Assembly (NCBI GenBank): GCA_035318985.1
Contig: DATHDP010000052.1
Coordinates: forward strand, 1 to 50,967
Length of the DNA stretch: 50,967 nucleotides
Direction: 5' to 3'
From: VBAS01 sp035318985
Lineage (GTDB): Bacteria; Bacteroidota; Bacteroidia; Chitinophagales; Chitinophagaceae
Under the pieces are notes generated by a model. The model made no database searches, was not told the DNA's origin, and was given only the letters and a program-made list of their open reading frames with translations. Positions 10,601 through 16,672 of the stretch are shown here, piece by piece (position 1 is the stretch's first letter; each line of letters starts with the position of its first letter). The position numbers were made by a program, and so were the translations under genes.

Positions 10601-11402
10601 TACATACCTAACTGAAGTTTTATTATCAAAACAAGGTGAAAATAATATTTCATTTGGCTTTCATTTTTGTCAGGAATGTTCCAGATATTTTACTAACCAT
10701 CTTTCTTTATTGAAGCGGGCATTTATCTATTTGAAGAACTCTGAAGAACACTTTGATTACGATGGTAAAGAATTTGAAGCGATTTTAAAATTGGACAATA
10801 ACTTTTTTATCGAATATCTCGAGCAAAAGGTCGTCGATTTTGACTACTTAACTTTTAAATTAGAAGATTTTAAGCTAGATTATATTTGGTCGCTACCAAA
10901 TTATACTGGAATTATTAAAAAAGCCCTTGATGTTATTATTAAAAAGGTACCAATGTTTTCTAATTGGGAACATCCTTCAAGAGTCCTTTTTACTTTTAAA
11001 AGCAATAGTGATGAGTTAATTGCAAAGGCATCTGAAGTTATTAAAGAATTTATTAAAGAAAATTTTTCAAAGCGGCAATACATATTAATGATTATGAATG
11101 TAGTCATACATAGGTTTCCTATTCAATTTGTTACTTTTTTGAAACAGGTATTACTATTAAACAAAAATATTGACCTTTTAAAAGGAATTTATTTAGACAA
11201 AGGTGGAGTTTATTCAGGAAGTCGCGTGCCACATATTCAAAGAGAAATCGACTTGTGTAAGGAAATTATTGTTATGATCAAAACTCTGCCAGATATTCTG
11301 GATTATGTGGACCATATCGATTATTTAGAGAAAAAAATTGTTTGGCTAAAAGAGGATATAGATAGAGAGCAAAGAAGAGATTTTCAAGAACATTACGAAT
11401 AA
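7623..11402 (+). CDS. Large STAND-type NTPase with nuclease-like N-terminal domain (candidate antiphage protein)
   Basis: 1259 residues. Residues 1-150 look like a PD-(D/E)XK nuclease fold: FQDLINHLL, then KGTPDSFF (Asp53) and FVECTTQEK (Glu66, Gln70, Lys72). From 188 comes FVGREDEL, then Walker A GSSGVGKS (213-220), Walker B VILFDD (262-267) and a VITSRD sensor motif (293-298), the order of STAND/NACHT-like ATPases. A winged-helix-like part with VSDQVLATYAF follows, then roughly 750 residues of helical character with no motif I recognise, suitable as a ligand sensor. STAND proteins with N-terminal nuclease effectors (for example the Avs group) sense phage proteins; assigning this one to a named type is not possible by eye. 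The gene looks more AT-rich than its neighbours and stands alone beside repeats and a transposase, suggesting acquisition by transfer. The 249-base upstream gap holds no gene; the ATG at 7623 follows a GGAGAAA-like stretch about 30 bases upstream. Confidence 0.8.
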   Translation: MNFIKQIEASLKAINQARFQDLINHLLHIQGHTFIGAPGSVVAKEKTRKGTPDSFFQNGEKHVFVECTTQEKLGKSKSFIEKLLKDITHCFDEEETSIDKKDIERIILACTEEVNPSELEQLKARVRKFNTETKLEVYNIQNLPLLIYDFPGLSEQYLGVHIIKGEIYNLPDFLSKTTKGLQPSLINEFVGREDELKQSVENLHAVDILLLSGSSGVGKSKLAIAILEEIAKTEFIPIVIQSSAVPLWDDFIHLFQNGKNYVILFDDANKSVQNLTYLLDFIQKPKTNKLKLVITSRDYVKQQVLNRLSNSRYREVIVDKLKDKVIEEIILKALPNLQHHREITRKIVDLSKGNARVALMATYSVTPNSETNYLSSPVKLYEKYFEKISEEIDAFSNPRILQALAIVSFFGVLERHDTDLKDTLVKSFNIDWDELWDDILLLHSLEILDVYTDEIAKVSDQVLATYAFYKCFIDAGTSVIQYDKWIAIFIQSHQYRIKSTLIDVNNTFNYYHVKELVLPHLQRVLSGEEDEELLYSFHSVFWFYKGYDTLIYLKKWVEGLPKEASIDDLKFTYVHNDHVRPTRYFELLVEFWNHSNELLRPALQLGINLIEKQPSCLPEFLKFVNDHFTYKLEDVEHGYVRQNTLLDILLDSNLSARQKKIANGTFLNIIETLLGWHFTDHGSLKGRSFTFWNFDLHNSPELLHLRSKILEGFCSLFDVNKEQTQKILKKIVHPGGNIDTKIYIDELPIYKRLVSQKLSVLQYAHCKFVKRLSNKLITANADYPKEWDAFINSEIIKLSEFLKKDWEDYKGKTYEERELEKREAFKDFIISKNWKSIEALLYSIDGLYRQQENNSQGFIHAAVSDIFIAIAGKAKDDIIMALRMFFSGSLTFQLQARVINYVINQKILTGKELLSIINNYQFESKPFWIIILLNGLPENQIDVNFLELLIKTFNESRIPLPVNRMSDFSKFQSFFVEYKHSHPQLQIDNHNIITYLTEVLLSKQGENNISFGFHFCQECSRYFTNHLSLLKRAFIYLKNSEEHFDYDGKEFEAILKLDNNFFIEYLEQKVVDFDYLTFKLEDFKLDYIWSLPNYTGIIKKALDVIIKKVPMFSNWEHPSRVLFTFKSNSDELIAKASEVIKEFIKENFSKRQYILMIMNVVIHRFPIQFVTFLKQVLLLNKNIDLLKGIYLDKGGVYSGSRVPHIQREIDLCKEIIVMIKTLPDILDYVDHIDYLEKKIVWLKEDIDREQRRDFQEHYE

Positions 11403-11406
11403 CATT

Positions 11407-11427
11407 CCTTCGCCTTGGTTCGTGTCC
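11407..11427 (+). repeat. Direct repeat, left copy (half-REP-like)
   Basis: Contains TTCGCCTTGGTTCGTGTCC. A close copy lies at 11541-11561 in the same orientation and another at 25408-25428. The TTCGTGTC core resembles the TGCGTGTC core of the hairpin at 11593-11616, so it may be half of a REP hairpin. This copy directly abuts the duplicated yihY segment. Confidence 0.65.
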
Positions 11428-11428
11428 G

Positions 11429-11542
11429 GTTTGAAAATTTTTGTTATGTTATCTCAGTATTCATGTTGTATTTATAAGCGTTACCTCCTGGCATAATTGG
11501 CCATTGTTTCTTTTCTGAATAAACTGCAATAAAACAAGCACC
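11429..11542 (-). pseudogene. Truncated copy of the yihY 3' end
   Basis: This stretch repeats the end of the yihY gene and its downstream bases (15094-15211), same orientation. By eye there are about six substitutions and one 4-base length difference. Read on the minus strand it gives GACFIAVYSEKKQWPIMPGG then NAYKYN, against the intact protein's GACFIAVYSEKKQWPIMPAG then NAYKYN. There is no start and no upstream part of the gene. It lies exactly between two direct copies of a 21-bp repeat and 27 bases after the STAND gene stop. Confidence 0.85.
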
Positions 11543-11561
11543 TCCGCCCGGGTTCGTGTCC
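11541..11561 (+). repeat. Direct repeat, right copy (half-REP-like)
   Basis: Contains TCCGCCCGGGTTCGTGTCC, matching the left copy at 11407-11427 apart from three positions. It begins where homology to yihY ends, so the two copies bracket the captured yihY fragment. Confidence 0.6.
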
Positions 11562-11592
11562 GCAACCGAAAGAATAAAAAAATAAGAATGCC

Positions 11593-11655
11593 CCGGTGCG
11601 TGTCTCCACGCACCGGAATTCACAAAATGAAGTGATGCGTGGAGACACGCATCAC
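11593..11655. repeat. REPIN-like pair of inverted hairpins before the transposase gene
   Basis: Two perfect 24-base hairpins. 11593-11616 has arms CCGGTGCGTG and CACGCACCGG with loop TCTC; 11632-11655 has arms GTGATGCGTG and CACGCATCAC with loop GAGA. Their cores are the same sequence in opposite orientation (GCGTGTCTCCACGC against its reverse complement), separated by 15 bases. Two REP units in inverted order is the REPIN arrangement, and the REP-associated transposase starts 52 bases downstream. Confidence 0.75.
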
Positions 11656-11707
11656 GGCGTCTTACATTCATACTTTCATCAATAAATAAATTTGGTAGCT
11701 TTATTTT

Positions 11708-12277
11708 ATGGACAAGCCTTCATTAGAACCTCGGCGTAAATCACATATTGACCAGGGCGAATTATATTTCTGGACGGCCACCATCAATAAATGGCAACGA
11801 TTATTGGAAAAGGACGAATACAAGAATGTTATTATCGAATCATTACAATTCCTAACTGATGAAAATAAAGTAGATGTTTTTGCCTTCATCATCATGCCCA
11901 ATCATATACATCTTATCTGGCGGGTAAATGAACCAAACGGTAAAGAATCGCCACAAGGTTCATTTTTAAAATATACAGCCCATATATTTAAAAAGATGTT
12001 GAAAGAGGAAGGAAGACAGAAGTTAGAAGCCTACGGAGTTGATGCTGAAAATAAAAAATATGAGTTTTGGCAACGTGATTCATTAGCTATTCCAATATTT
12101 ACAAGAAAAGTTGTAGCGCAAAAGTTGAACTATATACATAATAACCCATTAAAGGAGCATTGGAATTTAGTCAAACATCCTTGCGATTATAAATATTCAT
12201 CAGCCCGGTATTACGAAATGAATGAAAAGAATTTTTCTTTTCTGAAAGATCTTTGGGAAGTAGTTGGACAATTGTGA
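11708..12277 (+). CDS. REP-associated tyrosine transposase (Y1/IS200-like, RAYT)
   Basis: 189 residues, a usual length for the family. The HUH motif is in FIIMPNHIHLIW (His66, His68), and the catalytic tyrosine is expected at Tyr142 in KLNYIHNNPLKEHW; the family C-terminus DYKYSSARYYE is present. Family knowledge: these single-copy HUH enzymes nick and join DNA at REP hairpins and are thought to spread or maintain them. It is flanked by a REPIN-like pair (11593-11655) and a REP-like hairpin (12314-12396), the arrangement called a REPtron. No IS200-type ends or accessory orfB are visible. Start chosen at the ATG at 11708, giving the conserved N-terminal region ELYFWTATI. Confidence 0.92.
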   Translation: MDKPSLEPRRKSHIDQGELYFWTATINKWQRLLEKDEYKNVIIESLQFLTDENKVDVFAFIIMPNHIHLIWRVNEPNGKESPQGSFLKYTAHIFKKMLKEEGRQKLEAYGVDAENKKYEFWQRDSLAIPIFTRKVVAQKLNYIHNNPLKEHWNLVKHPCDYKYSSARYYEMNEKNFSFLKDLWEVVGQL

Positions 12278-12313
12278 TTCAGCTTTCGGCTGTCAGAAGT
12301 GTTCTCATTTGTT

Positions 12314-12396
12314 TTCAATAAATAAAAAATACAATAAATGCTGGCCTGAGTCTCCCGCATAAGGCGGGACAAATTGTGACTCAGGTCAATCAATTT
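12314..12396. repeat. REP-like element copy 1, downstream of the transposase
   Basis: A leader rich in A (AATAAAAAATACAATAAATGC) is followed by a long hairpin: outer arms CCTGAGTC and GACTCAGG, inner hairpin TCCCGC/GCGGGA. The same element occurs at 14976-15059, with the outer stem changed at both partners of one pair (G:C here, A:T there). It starts 36 bases after the transposase stop. Confidence 0.8.
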
Positions 12397-12449
12397 ACAA
12401 AGTCTTCAACTTTGTTTGGCCTTAGTTGTCATCGGATAACTATTATCAA

Positions 12450-13037
12450 TTATTCCTGTATCTGATATTCAATGGGTTTAAAAGAATAATTATTCGACAT
12501 TTCAGCGGAGCAGGCAGTTAGTCCAACTATCAGGTCCATTTGGGCTTCAATAATAATATGATCACCGGCTTTACTTTTAGGAGCAAGCACAGAAACTTTG
12601 CCCGTGTCGCTATCAACATCTACATGCATAAATACATTAAAAGTGATATGAATTTCGTCTGGCTTTATACCGTGTGGTTCCAGCGCTTTACAAAGATTAC
12701 CAAAACAACCCTGGTGAGGATCGCTGTGTCCGTATATGATACGGAACATGTCAGCGCTGCAGGGAGTAAGCAGAAAGTCATGTCTTCCTACTGTATCTTC
12801 CAACATAGTGAACATAATATTACTACGGTTAGAATAAAACGAATGTCCCTTTGTAAGAAAGATCGTTTCTGCATAATCTATAGTGCGGCCTGAGGAAAGA
12901 TATTCTGCTTTATCGTGCTGGTTATAACATACCAGGTCTGCAACCTGTTCACCCTCTTTATCAATTATCATTAAACGCTGTCCACTTTTTAAAATAAAAG
13001 CGGTGCCGCTGCGAGGTTGAATAATATTAATCGCCAT
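12450..13037 (-). CDS. DUF1989 / urea-carboxylase-associated family protein
   Basis: 195 residues. The pattern fits DUF1989: an N-terminal IIQPRSGTAFILKSGQRLMI, EGEQVADLVCYN, a segment TMLEDTVGRHDFLLTPCSAD, HGCFGN-like HQGCFGNLCKAL, and ITFNVFMHVDVD, ending in LIVGLTACSAEMSNNYSFKP. Cys, His and Asp residues in these blocks are the likely metal or active site. Related DUF1989 proteins act on carboxyguanidine in guanidine breakdown, but many family members are uncharacterised and this one is not beside urea carboxylase or allophanate hydrolase. It overlaps the end of the YqcI/YcgG gene by 11 bases, so the two are co-transcribed and probably work on the same compound. Confidence 0.85.
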   Translation of the reverse strand: MAINIIQPRSGTAFILKSGQRLMIIDKEGEQVADLVCYNQHDKAEYLSSGRTIDYAETIFLTKGHSFYSNRSNIMFTMLEDTVGRHDFLLTPCSADMFRIIYGHSDPHQGCFGNLCKALEPHGIKPDEIHITFNVFMHVDVDSDTGKVSVLAPKSKAGDHIIIEAQMDLIVGLTACSAEMSNNYSFKPIEYQIQE

Positions 13038-13698
13038 GTTTTATTTTTAATGAACATTCCCATGGACCTTTATAATTTTTTCCGCTGTATTGCATTGTTT
13101 CAGGCGACACTCCATAATCGTCTAACATAGGGTTCACCGAACCTGAATATGCAATATCTCTTTTACGGACAACTTTCTTGATCATTTCATATTTATTGGT
13201 TTCTTTCATTTCCACAAACTGCTCATGCGGGTTAAAGATAAGTGCTGGATAAGTAAATGCTCTTGATGCACGGCTGCTTGCCGGGTGCATACCAATAATA
13301 TAAAAGGCTTCTTCTTTCAGACTAAAACTAAAATCAGGAGAAGATGGATCCGCAGATACCCGCTTATCATATGCATAGTTGTCAGCATCCATATCTGAAA
13401 TAGCCTGTAGCCTTTGCCAAAACAGGTATTCAAAATTTTCTTCAGTAATATTTTGAGGGCCGTTAAATAGTATGACAGCACTGTGAAAATTACCGCCTGT
13501 TAAGCGATAGCTGTCAATAAAACTATATAAGTAATCAAGAATACATTTATCATGAGCGGGACAGGCCATATTACCAGCTACCATACACTGCACCTGGTCT
13601 TTAGCTAACGCAGCTTTGGCGCCAATGCAGGAAAAAGTTTTATCATTAATAAACTCAATAAATGCATCAATTATATTCTCATTACTATCTCCTGCCAT
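13027..13698 (-). CDS. YqcI/YcgG-family protein (probable haem-dependent N-hydroxylase)
   Basis: 223 residues. Family blocks are clear: FSCIGAKAAL near the N-terminus, a HPASSRASRAF block, LIFNPHEQF, VRKRDIAYSGSVNPML, and the C-terminal MQYSGKNYKGPWECSL. Known relatives (the DcsA and GntA types) are haem-dependent enzymes that N-hydroxylate arginine or related guanidino amino acids; that this protein does so is inference. It lies between an ATP-grasp gene (40-base gap) and the DUF1989 gene (11-base overlap), all on the minus strand. No export signal. Confidence 0.82.
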   Translation of the reverse strand: MAGDSNENIIDAFIEFINDKTFSCIGAKAALAKDQVQCMVAGNMACPAHDKCILDYLYSFIDSYRLTGGNFHSAVILFNGPQNITEENFEYLFWQRLQAISDMDADNYAYDKRVSADPSSPDFSFSLKEEAFYIIGMHPASSRASRAFTYPALIFNPHEQFVEMKETNKYEMIKKVVRKRDIAYSGSVNPMLDDYGVSPETMQYSGKNYKGPWECSLKIKHGD

Positions 13699-13737
13699 TG
13701 TTTGATTTATTCAGATAAATACAATGTCTGTGCCAAC

Positions 13738-14847
13738 TCAAACCGATGTTGCCCTGTCTAAACTTTTCAATATTTTGAAATGTTTTTTTGCTTCTTTTAA
13801 AAATTGCCTGCCGCGGTTGTAGCCCCAATAGGAAATACCATTCCGATTGTTGATCGCTGATATTTTGTATAACACTTTCCAATGTTTTAATACAATAGAA
13901 TATGCCTGTAATAATGTATTGCCATTCCCATAAATATGGTGAGGTTCTGCCCCACAACCATTATATTCTAAAATAGAAAAATCCTTTCCTTTTTTAAGTG
14001 CATCAACCGACGCACATTTAATATCGTAGCGGCCATAATAAAAGTGTTTAGAGTAATTACTGATATCATCAAACACTTTCAGCAGCGAATCATCTTTTTC
14101 ATGCTCAAGACTTATTAGTTTGCCGCCCCGGCTAAGATTTAATGCGTGGGACAAAATATAAGATTCTCCCGCCGGGATAATAGTATCCAATTTAGATGCG
14201 TGTTTTGCCTTTACTTCATCAAGGCGGAAAGTGGCCCGGGGATAATTATCGATCAACATACACAAAGTGGAGGCACCATCACCTATTACTTGTAAAAATT
14301 CTTTTTTTATAAACCCAGTAATGGTTCCTGACAACTGGCCCGGAAACCGGTAATAAAAAACGCTTACTTCCAGTGGATAAGCTACCCATTGTTGCATGAT
14401 ATAATCTGCAGGCATTTTTTGATGGTAATTCTTTAATTCATCAATGTTCCTGATTTTGCGAAACATAAAACCCATCATACCTGCATCCGGCTTTACTGCA
14501 AAAGGAAATTTAATGATGCTTTCATTTAATATTGTTTCTACTTCTTCAAATGGAATATTATGTGCAATGAAAATACTATACGGATAAGAGCCGGGTGGTA
14601 GCTGCTTATACATTTCTCTTTTGGTTTCGCCTTCAAAACCGCCAAAGGTGAGAGTGGGGTTAGAAGGAGTAAAAAACCAGAGGGATCGGGCACGTAAACA
14701 ATACCAACCCCACACCGGTGCAATAGGTATGTATTTGGCAAGGTAATGCCAGGTTTCCCAATGTGTTATTTTAAAGAGTATTTTCTTTAAAGACATTATA
14801 TAATTAGAAAAATAGCTGGTATTCTTTTTTTCATTATTATGAATCAT
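13738..14847 (-). CDS. ATP-grasp family ligase-like protein
   Basis: 369 residues. ATP-grasp features: FAVKPDAGMMGFMFRKI (nucleotide-binding lysine region), an IMQQWVAYPLEVSVFYYRF segment, and ILEYNGCGAEPHHIY, with the metal-binding E-x-N motif near the C-terminus. The first 60 residues contain a hydrophobic stretch (YLAKYIPIAPVWGWYCLRA) that may sit at the membrane. Such enzymes join a carboxylate to an amine or similar using ATP; relatives are often labelled D-Ala-D-Ala-ligase-like, but the substrate is unknown. An in-frame ATG at 14796 (MSLKKILFK) is an equally plausible start, as the first 17 residues are low-complexity. First gene of a probable operon with the YqcI/YcgG and DUF1989 genes. 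Confidence 0.8.
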   Translation of the reverse strand: MIHNNEKKNTSYFSNYIMSLKKILFKITHWETWHYLAKYIPIAPVWGWYCLRARSLWFFTPSNPTLTFGGFEGETKREMYKQLPPGSYPYSIFIAHNIPFEEVETILNESIIKFPFAVKPDAGMMGFMFRKIRNIDELKNYHQKMPADYIMQQWVAYPLEVSVFYYRFPGQLSGTITGFIKKEFLQVIGDGASTLCMLIDNYPRATFRLDEVKAKHASKLDTIIPAGESYILSHALNLSRGGKLISLEHEKDDSLLKVFDDISNYSKHFYYGRYDIKCASVDALKKGKDFSILEYNGCGAEPHHIYGNGNTLLQAYSIVLKHWKVLYKISAINNRNGISYWGYNRGRQFLKEAKKHFKILKSLDRATSV

Positions 14848-14975
14848 GTAACTGCAAAATATTAATCCCTGTTGTTTGAATAATACAAAGGTAAATGCAT
14901 TCGGTTTGTTTGACTGTTTGCAAAATTGTTTTAACCCGATTCAGTTCCCCAGCTGTCTGTAGTATTCCAAATTTT

Positions 14976-15059
14976 TTCAATAAATAAAAAAATACAATAA
15001 ATGCTGGCCTGAATCTCCCGCATGAGACGGGACAAGTTGTGATTCAGGCCAATCAATTT
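14976..15059. repeat. REP-like element copy 2, between yihY and the ATP-grasp gene
   Basis: Same leader and hairpin as 12314-12396, same orientation: outer arms GGCCTGAATC (15003-15013 area) and GATTCAGGCC (15041-15050) are perfect complements, with an inner TCCCG/CGGGA stem. Compared with copy 1 the outer stem has a double change that keeps pairing. The sequence lies 62 bases past the yihY stop. Confidence 0.8.
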
Positions 15060-15121
15060 TATTCTGAGCTACAAACTTTGAATAATTATTATTGTTTGAA
15101 AATTTTTGTAATGTTATCTTA

Positions 15122-16033
15122 TTATTCATGAGCATTATACTTATAAGCGTTACCGGCTGGCATAATTGGCCATTGTTTCTTTTCTGAATAAACAGCAATA
15201 AAACAAGCACCATAGTATAAAATAAATGATGAATAAAAAACAAATAACAATACCAGTACAAAAGAACCAGAAGCGCCATACAGGTAACCGATATTACTTT
15301 TAACAAGCAAAAACCGTAATAACAATTTTCCGGCTATGTATAAGATGCCCGTCAGTGACCCTCCAATAACAGATGCTTTCCACGTAGGTCTCCCGTTTGC
15401 CAGGAAACGGAATAAAAGAATGAACCAGGCTGTTACAATGATCACACTTGCTATTTGATGTACAGCGCTTTTAAAAAAACTGCTGCCCCAATGCCATATT
15501 TCATCAACATAGTTACCAGCTACTACCTCAAGGCTTTCGAGAAAGACGTCAGCAAAAAATAAAATACCAGCCAGCAATATAACAGCAAATGATTTTGCCC
15601 GGGCACTTAATAAAAAAAGAAGTCCCGGGTGCTCTTTCACGCTAATTTTCCAGAGTTGATTAAGGGAGTTTTTAATTTCACCAAACAAGGTTGTTGCTAC
15701 AAAAACAAGAAAGATAAATCCCAATACGATCACATACCAACTGTCACTGAAGCCATAAATACTCCTTACCACTTGTCTCACCTGCTCAGCGCCTTCTTTT
15801 CCCAAAGTATTTGAAATGTTTTCGATCAATCCCCGCCCCATGTTACCACGACCGATGAATAAACCAAATAACTGCGACAGTATAAAAACGATCGGCGGTA
15901 ATGCGAACGTGGTAAAAAAAGCTGTAGCTCCGGCCATTCGCATTGGATCATTTTTTCCAAGTAATACAAATGAATGTCGCAGGCTAGAAAACAACAGTTT
16001 TATCTCATTACCTTTTGTTTTATTTTTTGTCAT
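15122..16033 (-). CDS. yihY: YihY/BrkB-family inner-membrane protein
   Basis: 303 residues with about six hydrophobic segments, for example ATAFFTTFALPPIVFILSQ, YVIVLGFIFLVFVATTLFG, SFAVILLAGILFFADVFL, IASVIIVTAWFILLFRFLA and SFVLVLLFVFYSSFILYYGA. The motifs RMAGATAFFTTFALPP near the N-terminus and GASGSFVLVLLFVFYSSFILYYGA near the C-terminus are typical of YihY/BrkB (once called ribonuclease BN by mistake). The function is unsettled; a transport role is suspected for the family. Its last ~25 codons and about 30 bases beyond are duplicated at 11429-11542. It lies between a cupin gene upstream and a REP-like element downstream, all on the minus strand. Confidence 0.9.
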   Translation of the reverse strand: MTKNKTKGNEIKLLFSSLRHSFVLLGKNDPMRMAGATAFFTTFALPPIVFILSQLFGLFIGRGNMGRGLIENISNTLGKEGAEQVRQVVRSIYGFSDSWYVIVLGFIFLVFVATTLFGEIKNSLNQLWKISVKEHPGLLFLLSARAKSFAVILLAGILFFADVFLESLEVVAGNYVDEIWHWGSSFFKSAVHQIASVIIVTAWFILLFRFLANGRPTWKASVIGGSLTGILYIAGKLLLRFLLVKSNIGYLYGASGSFVLVLLFVFYSSFILYYGACFIAVYSEKKQWPIMPAGNAYKYNAHE

Positions 16034-16121
16034 GATCCAGGCAAAGATAAAGAGGTGTTTCAGTTCAGTTCTCAGTTCGTTCAGGGGCTTACAAATAAGA
16101 AATATCCTTGTTGCATTGGGT

Positions 16122-16532
16122 TTAATCTTCGTATCCGCTTTTAATAACAGTTGAGATCATTTTGAACTGTTCATTCGCATTAAAGCAATGCGATGCGTGG
16201 GCCGGTATTACAATACCGTCCCCTGTTCTTAACAAGTAATTTTTTTCATTAATGACTACTTCTGCTACACCATCTATTATCTGGACATAGGTGTCGAAAG
16301 GAGAAGTTTTTTCTGCTAATTCTTCACCTGAGTCAAAAGATGTGACGGTGACATTTCCTGTGCTCTTTTTAATAATGGTCTTGCTGACAACTGCATTGGG
16401 TATATACTCGATGATCTCAACGATTATATGCACTTTTGATTTTTCTATTTCCGTTGAAGGGGTATGATTGGTACTGTTAGTATGATTACTCTTATCGGTA
16501 AGACCAGTAAGAGTATTTTTATCTTTTTTCAT
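16122..16532 (-). CDS. Small cupin protein
   Basis: 136 residues. The first 30 are polar and low-complexity (Asn/Thr/Ser/Lys), then a single cupin fold: TYVQIIDGVAEVVINEKNYL, RTGDGIVIPAHASHCFNA. The usual first-motif histidines are partly absent (the first motif here reads SPFDTYVQIIDG), but HASH in the second motif is kept, so metal binding is uncertain. It is divergent from the calcium-type ATPase, with 140 bases between them containing an inverted repeat. No ligand can be assigned. Confidence 0.82.
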   Translation of the reverse strand: MKKDKNTLTGLTDKSNHTNSTNHTPSTEIEKSKVHIIVEIIEYIPNAVVSKTIIKKSTGNVTVTSFDSGEELAEKTSPFDTYVQIIDGVAEVVINEKNYLLRTGDGIVIPAHASHCFNANEQFKMISTVIKSGYED

Positions 16533-16587
16533 TTTTGTTCAATTAGAATAACTTGTAAAGATCTGCATGTTGAACGTGGTATTTGTT

Positions 16588-16612
16588 ATACAACTACAGA
16601 AATAAGTTGTAT
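16588..16612. promoter_or_regulatory. Short inverted repeat in the cupin/P-ATPase divergent region
   Basis: ATACAAC (16588-16594) and GTTGTAT (16606-16612), separated by 11 bases, lie between two divergent genes. The size and placement suit a dimeric regulator's operator, but seven-base arms in AT-rich DNA can arise by chance. Confidence 0.3.
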
Positions 16613-16672
16613 GATTCACACCTTTAAGGATGGAGGCTTAAGTTATATTAACTTCATGCTTTTAGAAAAATA

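Noticed and set aside
11444..11671. Minus-strand frame of 75 codons upstream of the transposase
   Set aside because: It is a chance fusion: its 3' half is the captured yihY end and its 5' half reads through the REPIN hairpins. No real gene.
12540..12893. Plus-strand frame of 117 codons
   Set aside because: Antisense to the DUF1989 gene; codon pattern is that of the minus strand.
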